This document shows, piece by piece, positions 55,828 through 64,000 of a stretch of DNA of 64,000 nt. The DNA is from Calothrix anomala FACHB-343. GTDB taxonomy: Bacteria; Cyanobacteriota; Cyanobacteriia; Cyanobacteriales; Nostocaceae. The notes beneath the pieces are model-generated. The model saw nothing but the letters and a program-made list of their open reading frames with translations. It was not told where the DNA came from and did no database searches. Within the stretch, counting starts at the first letter, position 1; each line of letters begins with the position of its first letter. The stretch lies in the NCBI RefSeq assembly GCF_014696435.1, contig NZ_JACJQG010000049.1, positions 1-64,000 of the forward strand, written 5' to 3'. The position numbers and the translations under genes were made by a program.

Positions 55828-58800
55828 CTATCTTTCGTCGAATTTAGGAATAGTGAAGTAAAAAGTACTACCTTTCCCTAAAGCACTTTCTACCCAAATT
55901 TTGCCCCCATGCTGTTGAACGATACCGCGACAAATAGCTAATCCTAAACCTGTGCCACCTTTTTGTCGAGAATCGCTAGCATCAACCTGTTGAAATCGTC
56001 CAAAAATACTTTCTAGCATCGTCTCAGGAATGCCTCGCCCTTGATCTTGAACTTTAAATAAAACGCGATCGCTTAATTCTTCTACAATCACAGTCACTTG
56101 GCTATTGATTGGGGAAAATTTGATCGCATTACCAATTAAATTCACTAAAGTTTGGACAATTCGGTCTGAATCTACCCAAATTTGCACAGAATTGGGCACC
56201 ATAACTAAAGAAACATCATTTTCTGTGGCTAGCGGCTTCACAGCTTCTACAGATTGGCGCAGAATTGTTGCAGTATCGCACCACTGCTTGACTAAATTAA
56301 ATTTATTGGATTCTAAATGTTCTAAGTCTAAAATGTCATTAACCAACCGCACTAGGCGTTCTGTATCGCTGTAAGCAATATCTAACATTTGTTGAGCCGT
56401 TTCTGGTTGGGTTTTGAGAACTCCAGAAGATAGCAACCCTAAAGCACCACGAATAGAAGCTAAGGGTGTGCGTAATTCATGGCTGACAATGGAGATAAAT
56501 TCTTTCTTCATTGTCTCAATTGCTCGACTTTCTGTAATATCTTCAATTGTGCCAACATAGCCCATTAATTCATTGCTATCCGCCAGTAATGGAACGATGG
56601 TAATCCGACAAAAACGCCAAGTGGCATCACGCAGAATGTAACGGATTTCCGTGCAGAATTCTTGATTTGCTGTGGTTAATGCCTGTAAACGGGGTAAAAA
56701 TTCGGCTAAATCTTCTGGATGAATAAATTGCATCCAGCGATCGCCTAGAGATTCTGCAAAGCTCAAGCCGCAAATTGTTTGAAAACGGGGATTGGTATAA
56801 ATATTTTTACCTTGAGCATCGGTTCTAAAAATCCCGATGGGTGCAGAATCGCTGAGAGTCCGGAATAAAGTTTCGTTTTGACGCACTGCTTCTTCTGCTC
56901 GTTTGCGATCGCTAATATCAATGCTGACACCAATCACTACCCAGCCATCACCAGTTTCTTGGCGATAGGCAGAATAAGTAGTAGAAATCCAGCGCAAAGA
57001 ACCATCTTTATGGCGAAATCGATATTCTATAATACAAGCACCTTCAGAAATACTCTGGAGAAATCGAGAATATCTGACTTTTTCCCGATCTTCCGGAAAT
57101 ACCCTGGAAAGCCACAGCATTTTATCAGCGAGGAGTTCTTCGGGAGTATAACCAAAAATGATTTCGCTAGCTCTAGATTGATACTCATATTCCCATTCCT
57201 GGCTGCTAGTCATGCGAAAACTAAAAATTGAAGCGCTAGCTGTGGAAAGAATATTATTTAAGCGTTTTTCGGAAGTTTGCAAAGCTAACTCTAAGCGTTT
57301 GCGATCGCTAATGTCAACGCTAACGCCTGTGACAATCCAGCAATCAGCTGCTTCATCTCGATGGGAGGTATAAGTTCCAGAAATCCAACGCAGAGAACCA
57401 TCTTTATGATGGAATCGATATTCTACATTAGTAGTCCGTTCGGCAAAAATATCTGCGAACAAAGGATAAAAAATTGTATCCCGATCCTCAGCAAATACCT
57501 GTGACATCCACAGCTGCTTATCCGAGATAATTTCTTCTGGACTATAGCCAAACAAACTTTCGCTACCAATAGACTGATATTCATATTCCCAGTCGTAATT
57601 TGCAAAGGCGCGAAAACTGACAATTGAGGCGTTAGCTGTAGTCAGGATACTTTGTAAGCGAATTTCCGAAGCTCGTAAAGCTAGTTCTAATTTTTTGCGA
57701 TCGCTAATATTAAACGCGATTCCTTGAAGAATTGGAGTTTTACCATCTGGCGCTATGACTAAGCTAGCTTGATCGCGAACCCAAATGATTTGCCCATCGC
57801 GAGTTAACATGCGATACTCAGCCAGTAAAGGTTCTCCCGTCTTAATTGTATGTTCAAAACTATTTTTGACGCGATCGCGATCGTCTGGATATACATAATT
57901 TGACCAAGTATTTAAATGTCCCGCAACCCATTCTTCAGCAGGAATCTGCAATAACTGGTTAATTTGCGGACTGATGTAAGCAAATTCAGCCGTAGCCGTA
58001 ATTGGCGCAGTATAGACAACTCCGGGGATTTGTTCCAATAAATTTCTGTAGCGTAATTCCGCTTGTCTGAGTTTTTCTTCTGCTTGTTTGCGATCGCTAA
58101 TTTCTATGCTGCTACCAATAATCCGATACACCCGCGATTGTTCGTTAAATAAAGGCGTTAAACTAGTAATCCACCAGGTATCTTCTCCTTGAAATGGTAA
58201 ACACTCCTCATAGCTAATCGTTTTTCCTGCTGCAATACAAGCTTGATAATGCTGGCGAATTGATAATGCAATTTCCGCAGGAAAGATATTTTCTGGAGTT
58301 TTACCTTGGATCTCTAGAGAACTGATACCTGAAAGTCTTTCCGCTAGTGGATTCAACCCTGCAAAGCGAAAGTCATTATCTTCAAGAATATCCACCACAA
58401 AAATACATTGTTCAACACCGTTATAAATACTGCGTAAAAACTTTTCTTGTTCTTGTAAAGCTTTTTGTGCTAAGAATCTTTCTGTAATATCTTGAGCAGT
58501 GCCATAAATCCGAATTACCTGCCCATCAGCGTTAAATTCTGCTTGTCCAGTACCTTCAATATAGCAGGGAGGCGTACCGGGTGGGGTGTTACGTCGCAGG
58601 ATGAGTTTATAGGATTCCCCTATGGTAATTGATATTTCCACAGCTTGATGTAATCTTGCCGCAGATTCTGGATGATACAATTCTAAGAGATCCTCATAAT
58701 TAGGTTCCCCTAATGCGGGATCTCGATCAAAGATATGAAATAATTCTTCTGTCCAAGTAATTTTTTGTGTTCTTAAATCGAATTCCCAATTGCCAATTTT

Positions 58801-60126
58801 CGCTACTTTTTGGGCTTCTGTAAGTAAAGCTTTACTTTTACGCAGAGTTTCTTCAGTATTTTTTAAGTCAGTAATATCAAATCGGATACCATCCCAACAA
58901 ATCCGCCCATCATCCATCCGGCGAGGAGATGAGCAGACACGCACCCAACGGATATCTCCCTCTGGGGAATATTCCCTTACTTGGATATCAAATACTGACA
59001 TATTGTCTACAGACTCCTGCTGCTTCTGGAGCATGTAGGGAATATCATCTGGAATGATGATGTTAAATAGTAGGCTGGAATCAGCTAAGATGGCTTCGGG
59101 TTTCAAGCCATTTGTTTGTTCAACGCCAGCACTGACATAATAAAAGCGATTGCTACCATCTAATTCTTGCACTAACTGGTAGATGTAACCATTGGGAACG
59201 CGATCGCCAATTCCTCGCAGAAAAGCTTCTCGTTCTTGTAAAGCTAGTTCGGCGCGTTTGCGATCGCTAATATCGCGGTGAATACCAATCATTCTCAATG
59301 GCTGACCGCAATTATCCCACATCACCACCTTGCCGTGGTTAGCAATCCATTTCCACTCGCCGGATTTGGTTTGCATTTGATATTCAAAGCTGTAGGGAAT
59401 AGAACTATCCTGGAGGTGAGACTGCAAAACATTCATCACCCAGGATCGATCGTCGGGATGAATCAATTGTTCCCAAGTACTCAAATTATGGTATAATTCA
59501 TCAGCTCTATAGCCAAGCATTTCACACCAGCGATCGCTCAGATAAACTTCTCCCGTCAGCAAATTCCAATCCCACAGTCCATCTCCTGAAGCTGCTAAGG
59601 CTAATTGCAATCGTTCTTCACTTTCTCGCAAAGCTGCTGCTGTCTGCGCTTGCTGCTGATGTTGTATTTCTACCAGCTGTTCGTAGCGTGCAATTTTCTG
59701 GGGTAGCGCTTGTTGAATACTTTGATGTGTAATCACACCTAAAAGTTGTCCTTGCGCATCCAAAACTGGAAGATGAGATAATTGCTGCTCTTGTAGTAAA
59801 GAGATAACGCTATATATATTGCCTAACTCTGATTCTTTCACAGTCATAACATTACCAGTCATGACATCAGCTAGGGTAGTTACAGTCAAGTTTAACCCTG
59901 AAGCGATCGCCTTGACTAACTCCTGTGTTGTAAAAATTCCCAGGATTTGATTTTGCTCTACAACTAATACATAACTTATGCATTCCTGGCTCATCATTTG
60001 CACCGCAAACTCAACTGATGTCTCTAGTGCTAAGGTGATTGCACGCTTTTGGATAAATTGAGTTTGGGAAAATGGCGGCATAATACTGGAAATAGCAATG
60101 TGCGAAAATATTTTGTTTACAGCCAA
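55828..60126 (-). CDS. multi-sensor histidine kinase: CBS pair plus eight PAS domains
   Basis: 1432 residues. About 15-145: two CBS motifs. About 165-1195: eight PAS/PAC units (first one LALAASGDGLWDWN; each ends near ITDRKR-like ISDRKRAEL). About 1200-1265: HisKA with EFISIVSHELRTPLASIRG. About 1310-1428: HATPase with NLIGNAIKFSP, DQGRGIP and GGTGLGLAICRG. No receiver domain and no membrane segment, so it is soluble. PAS 6 and PAS 7 are close duplicates. The receiver gene pair at 62721-63991 is 2.6 kb away and on the same strand but with another gene between, so it is not clearly its partner. Confidence 0.85.
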   Translation of the reverse strand: MAVNKIFSHIAISSIMPPFSQTQFIQKRAITLALETSVEFAVQMMSQECISYVLVVEQNQILGIFTTQELVKAIASGLNLTVTTLADVMTGNVMTVKESELGNIYSVISLLQEQQLSHLPVLDAQGQLLGVITHQSIQQALPQKIARYEQLVEIQHQQQAQTAAALRESEERLQLALAASGDGLWDWNLLTGEVYLSDRWCEMLGYRADELYHNLSTWEQLIHPDDRSWVMNVLQSHLQDSSIPYSFEYQMQTKSGEWKWIANHGKVVMWDNCGQPLRMIGIHRDISDRKRAELALQEREAFLRGIGDRVPNGYIYQLVQELDGSNRFYYVSAGVEQTNGLKPEAILADSSLLFNIIIPDDIPYMLQKQQESVDNMSVFDIQVREYSPEGDIRWVRVCSSPRRMDDGRICWDGIRFDITDLKNTEETLRKSKALLTEAQKVAKIGNWEFDLRTQKITWTEELFHIFDRDPALGEPNYEDLLELYHPESAARLHQAVEISITIGESYKLILRRNTPPGTPPCYIEGTGQAEFNADGQVIRIYGTAQDITERFLAQKALQEQEKFLRSIYNGVEQCIFVVDILEDNDFRFAGLNPLAERLSGISSLEIQGKTPENIFPAEIALSIRQHYQACIAAGKTISYEECLPFQGEDTWWITSLTPLFNEQSRVYRIIGSSIEISDRKQAEEKLRQAELRYRNLLEQIPGVVYTAPITATAEFAYISPQINQLLQIPAEEWVAGHLNTWSNYVYPDDRDRVKNSFEHTIKTGEPLLAEYRMLTRDGQIIWVRDQASLVIAPDGKTPILQGIAFNISDRKKLELALRASEIRLQSILTTANASIVSFRAFANYDWEYEYQSIGSESLFGYSPEEIISDKQLWMSQVFAEDRDTIFYPLFADIFAERTTNVEYRFHHKDGSLRWISGTYTSHRDEAADCWIVTGVSVDISDRKRLELALQTSEKRLNNILSTASASIFSFRMTSSQEWEYEYQSRASEIIFGYTPEELLADKMLWLSRVFPEDREKVRYSRFLQSISEGACIIEYRFRHKDGSLRWISTTYSAYRQETGDGWVVIGVSIDISDRKRAEEAVRQNETLFRTLSDSAPIGIFRTDAQGKNIYTNPRFQTICGLSFAESLGDRWMQFIHPEDLAEFLPRLQALTTANQEFCTEIRYILRDATWRFCRITIVPLLADSNELMGYVGTIEDITESRAIETMKKEFISIVSHELRTPLASIRGALGLLSSGVLKTQPETAQQMLDIAYSDTERLVRLVNDILDLEHLESNKFNLVKQWCDTATILRQSVEAVKPLATENDVSLVMVPNSVQIWVDSDRIVQTLVNLIGNAIKFSPINSQVTVIVEELSDRVLFKVQDQGRGIPETMLESIFGRFQQVDASDSRQKGGTGLGLAICRGIVQQHGGKIWVESALGKGSTFYFTIPKFDER

Positions 60127-60235
60127 CTGTAGCTGTCGTACAGAAAGCGGATATTTAATTTAAGCTCGACATTTAAGAACTGACAAACACATTTAAGCAT
60201 TTCCCAGAGAGAATTTGATTCCAGGCGCTTCAAAC

Positions 60236-60500
60236 ATGCTCAGGGGTTAGGGGTTAGAGGCGTGTTTTCAAAGTCTTAGATCCCCCCTACCCCCCTTAAA
60301 AAGGGGGGTGAAAAGACTCTCAAAGTCCCCCTTGAAAAGGGGGATTTAGGGGGATCGAGAAATTTAGAAGGCTCAACGAGTAGTTGGAAAACACGGGCTA
60401 GGGGTTAGGGGCTAGGGAGACAAGGGGGACAAATGACAATTGTACAGACGCGATTAATCGCGTCTCTAACAAATGACCAATGACCAATGACCAGTTTTTC
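60236..60500. repeat. C/G-rich palindromes and heptamer repeats
   Basis: GATCCCCCC ... GGGGGATC strings (60277-60358) with two nested CCCCCTT/AAGGGGG stems, then heptamers TTAGGGG/CTAGGGG, GGGGGACAA, a GACGCGATTAATCGCGTC hairpin and TGACCAA heptamers. The same string type lies at 20360-20420. Confidence 0.85.
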
Positions 60501-60529
60501 TTATACATTGTATTAGGCTTTACTATGAA

Positions 60530-61069
60530 ATGAATAATTAGCAAAGTCAACGATAAACTTTGCTTACTAAGCATGGATTTGCGCAAATTCTGTATCTGCT
60601 GTAACAAAAATATTTGAGAAAAAGATTAAGTATAAGTAACTACAATACATAAAGTGTTTTAGTACCAAAATTAACCATGAGACTGGATGTTGCTAGCGAT
60701 TAACTGCGTATACCATGACAGAGTAATTACTTATTTAGGCATACGTATATAAATCCGCTTAGATATTAATAATAATCAAATATTGATGCATTTCCAGATC
60801 TATCAAACTGCATATTCTCAAAAACCATATTTAATAGCAGCCGCTCTATCGCAAGCATTAAAATTAAATATCACGTTAGATATATAAACAAATTAAATCT
60901 AAATAGTAAGAAAAAACTTTATTACTTGAAGCAGATACATAAAACCATTTGACGTATTAATTTAGAATAAAGTTTAATTAAAGTCTTAAATGATTGCCTA
61001 AAACTGCTAGGCAGAAATGTTGGATTGATTGGTCTGAAACTTTTTTAAATTCAAGAACAACAACAAACT
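60530..61069. other. leader and promoter region of the glycosyltransferase
   Basis: About 540 AT-rich bases with no gene. It must hold the promoter of the glycosyltransferase. A weak TTGACG/TAGAAT pair (60950-60970) is a candidate. Nothing else is recognised. Confidence 0.4.
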
Positions 61070-62407
61070 ATGAACGCTACCTCTGAAAAACGCATTGCTT
61101 TAATTTCAGTTCACGGCGATCCAGCGATTGAAATTGGTAAAGAAGAAGCTGGCGGACAAAATGTTTATGTGCGCAAAGTTGGTGAAGCTCTAGGGCGCTT
61201 GGGATGGCAAGTTGATATGTTTACCCGCCAAGTAAGTGCAGACCAACAACAGATTGTGCAGCATAGTGAAAATTGTCGTACTATCCGCTTTCAAGCAGGC
61301 GCTTTAGAGTTTGTTCCCAGAGATAATCTATTTGATTATTTACCAGAATTCATTGAGAAGTTTTTAGCATTTCAAAAAGAAAATAACATCACCTATCAAT
61401 TAATTCACACTAACTACTGGCTTTCTAGTTGGGTAGGAATGCAACTGAAGAAGATTCAAGGAAGCAAACAAGTTCACACATATCATTCTTTAGGAGCAGT
61501 TAAATACAACACTATTGAGAATATTCCCCCAATCGCCACTAAAAGATTAGCAGTAGAAAAAGAAGTTTTAGAGACAGCTGAAACAATTGTGGCGACGAGT
61601 CCCCAAGAAAAACAACATATGCGATCGCTCGTTTCCAAAAAAGGTAATATTGACATTATTCCCTGCGGTACAGATGTGCAGCAGTTTGGCTCGGTGGATA
61701 GAGAAACAGCAAGAGCAAAATTAAATATCGACCCAGAAGCGAAAGTTGTGTTATATGTGGGCAGATTTGACCCCCGCAAAGGTATAGAAACAGTAGTGCG
61801 TGCGGTGGGTGCATCTGAGCTGCGCGAGTCGCAAAAACTGCACTTAATCATTGGTGGTGGTAGTACTCCGGGTAATAGCGACGGTATCGAACGCGATCGC
61901 ATTGAAGGTATAATTAACGAATTAGGTATGAGCGACATCACCAACTTACCTGGTCGTCTGTGTCAAACAGTTCTACCCACTTACTACGCTGCTGCTGATG
62001 TTTGCGTTGTTCCCAGCCACTATGAACCCTTTGGACTAGTAGCAATTGAAGCAATGGCGAGTGGAACCCCAGTAGTCGCCAGCGATGTCGGCGGCTTGCA
62101 GTTTACCGTAGTTCCCGAAGTTACTGGTTTATTAGCACCACCTCAAGATGTCCCCGCCTTTACAAAGGCTATTGACCGAATTCTCATGGATCAACAATGG
62201 CGCAATGAATTAGGTCAAGCCGCTAGAGAACGAGTAATTAACAAGTTTAGCTGGGATGGTGTAGCAGCTCAACTGAGCGAACTCTACACCCAACTGTTAG
62301 AACAGCCTGTAACAAAATCCTTAGTGCAGACTTTAGAACAAACCTTAGAACAAACTGCTGTACCACCTGCGGTGGAATCTACCAAGCAACCAGCTTTACT
62401 CAGCTAG
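61070..62407 (+). CDS. GT4-family glycosyltransferase (sucrose-phosphate-synthase-like)
   Basis: 445 residues of the GT-B fold: N-terminal half with ISVHGDPAIEIGKEEAGGQN (about 14-34), a hinge, and the nucleotide-sugar half with YVGRFDPRKGIE and HYEPFGLVAIEAMASGTPVVAS (E-x7-E). The opening GGQNVYVR is typical of GT4 enzymes close to sucrose-phosphate synthases. Whether it makes sucrose phosphate or a surface glycan is not settled; there is no phosphatase domain. The Gln-rich tail (about 420-435) is weakly repeated (TLEQTLEQT). Confidence 0.7.
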   Translation: MNATSEKRIALISVHGDPAIEIGKEEAGGQNVYVRKVGEALGRLGWQVDMFTRQVSADQQQIVQHSENCRTIRFQAGALEFVPRDNLFDYLPEFIEKFLAFQKENNITYQLIHTNYWLSSWVGMQLKKIQGSKQVHTYHSLGAVKYNTIENIPPIATKRLAVEKEVLETAETIVATSPQEKQHMRSLVSKKGNIDIIPCGTDVQQFGSVDRETARAKLNIDPEAKVVLYVGRFDPRKGIETVVRAVGASELRESQKLHLIIGGGSTPGNSDGIERDRIEGIINELGMSDITNLPGRLCQTVLPTYYAAADVCVVPSHYEPFGLVAIEAMASGTPVVASDVGGLQFTVVPEVTGLLAPPQDVPAFTKAIDRILMDQQWRNELGQAARERVINKFSWDGVAAQLSELYTQLLEQPVTKSLVQTLEQTLEQTAVPPAVESTKQPALLS

Positions 62408-62489
62408 GAATTTTCTCAGCATTTGTTGGTAGTCTAGATGCCCGACTTCTTGAAGGATGCTGCTGGTGAATTAGGGGTAAGACCCCTCG

Positions 62490-62635
62490 CTTAACCCGAA
62501 ATCCCGCCGTCACCCTCAAGGGTGCGGCTAACCGAACAAAGCCTGCCTCCGCAGGCTAGAGAAATACAGCCTGCGGAGGCAGGCTTTGTAGCGTTAGCCA
62601 CTGGCTTATAGCCTGTGGGCGGTGTGTCGGGTAAG
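62490..62635. repeat. multi-hairpin element related to the core of 11936-12095
   Basis: A perfect 22-bp inverted repeat (62536-62557 with 62568-62589; core GCCTGCCTCCGCAGGC) lies inside CTTAACCCGA (62490-62499) and TCGGGTAAG (62627-62635). The core differs from 11988-12036 mainly by TTC/TCC changes. It is downstream of the glycosyltransferase, which ends with a GGGGTAAGACCCC hairpin near 62474. Confidence 0.75.
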
Positions 62636-62720
62636 TGAGAGAACAGTTTATATCAATTGTTGATGGGTCTGACTTCTAATTCGCTAACTGTATCCTTGAA
62701 ACAGTCGGGGATCTTGCAAC

Positions 62721-63107
62721 TCAAGTGGATAATTGCCAACCTAAAGTTGTCGCCACTAAATGTGACAGCCGCAAAGGATCGAATGGTTTAGAAATTACCC
62801 CTGCAACTCCCAAGCGAGAAAATTCATTTAAATCTACTTTTTGTACTTTAGCTGTTAGCAAAATTACTGGAATTTTTTTAGTAGCTAAATTAGCTTGTAA
62901 TCGATTAAACAATGCCAAACCATCAATGTCTGGCATCATCACATCTAAAAGAATGGCATCAGGATGTTCCTTATCTGCTAAAGTCAAGCCTTCACTACCA
63001 GACTCGGCTATCAGTACTTGCCAACGACCGATATTTTCTAAACAAGCTTTAATGACAGTACAGAGATTTTTTTCATCATCAATTACTAAGATGCGTTTTG
63101 CTGGCAT
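62721..63107 (-). CDS. single-domain response regulator
   Basis: 128 residues, one receiver with the acidic pair DDE (9-11), phospho-acceptor Asp in AILLDVMMPDIDG and Lys in VISKPFDPLRLS. It lacks an output domain, so it acts as a CheY-like shuttle. It is 23 bases from the next receiver gene on the same strand and is probably in its operon. Confidence 0.85.
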   Translation of the reverse strand: MPAKRILVIDDEKNLCTVIKACLENIGRWQVLIAESGSEGLTLADKEHPDAILLDVMMPDIDGLALFNRLQANLATKKIPVILLTAKVQKVDLNEFSRLGVAGVISKPFDPLRLSHLVATTLGWQLST

Positions 63108-63130
63108 ATTCTTTAACAGACTCGTGCTGA

Positions 63131-64000
63131 TTATTGATGTAATAACTTTTTACTTAAATGTGTTCTTTCTAACCTATTTAATATCCGGGCAACTAATTCT
63201 GGTTCGATAATTGGTTTTCTCACATAGTCATCGGCTCCCACTGCGTATACTTTATATAGTATTTCCGATTCAAAATGAGCGGAAAGAAATAATATTGGTA
63301 AATGGTTCCAATAGCTATCATTACGGATAACTTGGCATAAATCTATACCATTAAAATCTGGCATTTCAATATCTAATATCAATAAATCGGGTTTAGTCGA
63401 TTCTAAAATTTCCCAAAAGCGTTGCGATTCTTGTAATGGTGTGACTTGTAGCCCCCAAGGAGATAGTAAAGTAGTTACTTGGTGAAGAATCACCGGATCG
63501 TCATCCACAACTAAAACTTTGGCATCGGTGCTAGTTTGTTGGTTGAGGGCGACATTAACTGCTGTTAAGACTTCCACAGCAGACATCGTTTTATTTAAAA
63601 AACTATGTGCGCCTAAACGTGCAGCTTCTACTCTGTTAGGTAGTTGATTGCTACTAGTCAAGACAAGAATGGGAATTTCTGGGTGATTTTGGGTGATTTC
63701 TCCTAGCAGGGTAAAACCATTTTCCTCTTGGTCAGGAAATGACAAATCTAGTAAGATAACTTCGGGAGGATTTAAGGCTATCTTCGATCTAGCCGTTTTT
63801 GGCTCGCCTGCTACTTCTACTTGAAAACCCCAAAATACCGCTTCTAATTTAATTCTTTCAGTTAGGGTAGTATCGTCATCAACAATTAATAGCCTTGCTG
63901 ATGTTACCGCCGTTTTGCTAGCACTGGCTGGTGAAGATGGTTGCTGTTGTAATGTCTGTTTCAACAATTTGACTAATTCGGTTAACTGCAAAGCTGTACT
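63131..64000 (-). CDS. response regulator with two receivers, cut by the right edge
   Basis: The minus-strand frame is open to the end of the window; the 3' end is at 63131. A TTG at 63991 would give 286 residues, but the frame continues beyond it, so the true start is outside. Two receivers are present: about 35-150 (acidic DDD, phospho-acceptor Asp in VILLDLSFPD, Lys at FLNKTMS) and about 158-280 (Asp in LLILDIEMPDFNG, Lys in VRKPII). The N-terminal sequence seen (LTELVKLLKQTLQ) is a coiled helix and probably belongs to a preceding domain. Confidence 0.75.
   Translation of the reverse strand, partial: STALQLTELVKLLKQTLQQQPSSPASASKTAVTSARLLIVDDDTTLTERIKLEAVFWGFQVEVAGEPKTARSKIALNPPEVILLDLSFPDQEENGFTLLGEITQNHPEIPILVLTSSNQLPNRVEAARLGAHSFLNKTMSAVEVLTAVNVALNQQTSTDAKVLVVDDDPVILHQVTTLLSPWGLQVTPLQESQRFWEILESTKPDLLILDIEMPDFNGIDLCQVIRNDSYWNHLPILFLSAHFESEILYKVYAVGADDYVRKPIIEPELVARILNRLERTHLSKKLLHQ

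Overview
The window is chromosomal DNA of a cyanobacterium, most likely a filamentous Nostocales (Nostoc/Calothrix/Tolypothrix type). The signs are very frequent GCGATCGC (HIP1) octamers, heptamer-unit tandem repeats (STRR) in many intergenic spaces, a light-dependent protochlorophyllide reductase, a PEP-CTERM protein, DUF3386 and DUF2887 proteins, and large multi-PAS and CHAT-TPR proteins. Genus is not resolved from sequence alone. No tRNA, rRNA, CRISPR array or intact insertion sequence was seen.

Layout. (1) 1-5.1 kb: downstream end of a contractile injection system locus (gp25-like baseplate wedge, large baseplate protein, tail protein I-like protein, and a DUF4159 protein), cut by the left edge. 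(2) 5.5-13.9 kb: ComB-like phosphatase, PsiE-like membrane protein, MFS exporter, a long gene-free stretch, small secreted or Cys-rich proteins, a duplicated-DUF305 lipoprotein behind a MerR-type operator, and a patatin phospholipase. (3) 14.2-24.5 kb: metal homeostasis block with RND adaptor, CzcA/CusA-type pump, lipoprotein, an OmpR-type regulator and its likely kinase. Regulator and kinase are separated by three opposite-strand genes, one of which encodes a receiver lacking its phospho-acceptor Asp. (4) 24.6-42.4 kb: housekeeping and regulatory genes (por, EamA transporter, methyltransferase, DUF3386, GAF-LuxR, nuclease-like protein, pyrB, an ArsR-ClpN fusion, pentapeptide protein, pmbA/tldD, mmsA-like dehydrogenase, InsA-like protein, FtsH-like metalloprotease without AAA domain, diguanylate cyclase, HMA chaperone). 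(5) 42.9-48.7 kb: alaS, then an accessory cluster (SMI1/KNR4, DUF433 antitoxin-like, Panacea antitoxin plus RelE-like toxin, DUF2887 nuclease). (6) 48.8-64 kb: secreted CHAT-TPR protein, mgtE behind a long structured leader, PEP-CTERM protein, a 1432-residue CBS/8xPAS histidine kinase, a GT4 glycosyltransferase, and two response-regulator genes, the last cut by the right edge.

Between genes the DNA is rich in small palindromic elements. Two have clear inverted ends flanked by perfect 8-bp direct repeats (11936-12095 and 29438-29528), as expected for non-autonomous MITEs. The most interesting signals are the ArsR-ClpN fusion with a strong internal ribosome site at the domain joint, the MerR-type operator ahead of the DUF305 gene, a shared TTTCATATTTA site linking the RND promoter to a duplicated 77-bp block before the response regulator, the panTA-like module with neighbouring accessory genes, and the mgtE leader whose hairpin can hide the Shine-Dalgarno. 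All functional calls are family recognition by eye; no database search was run.
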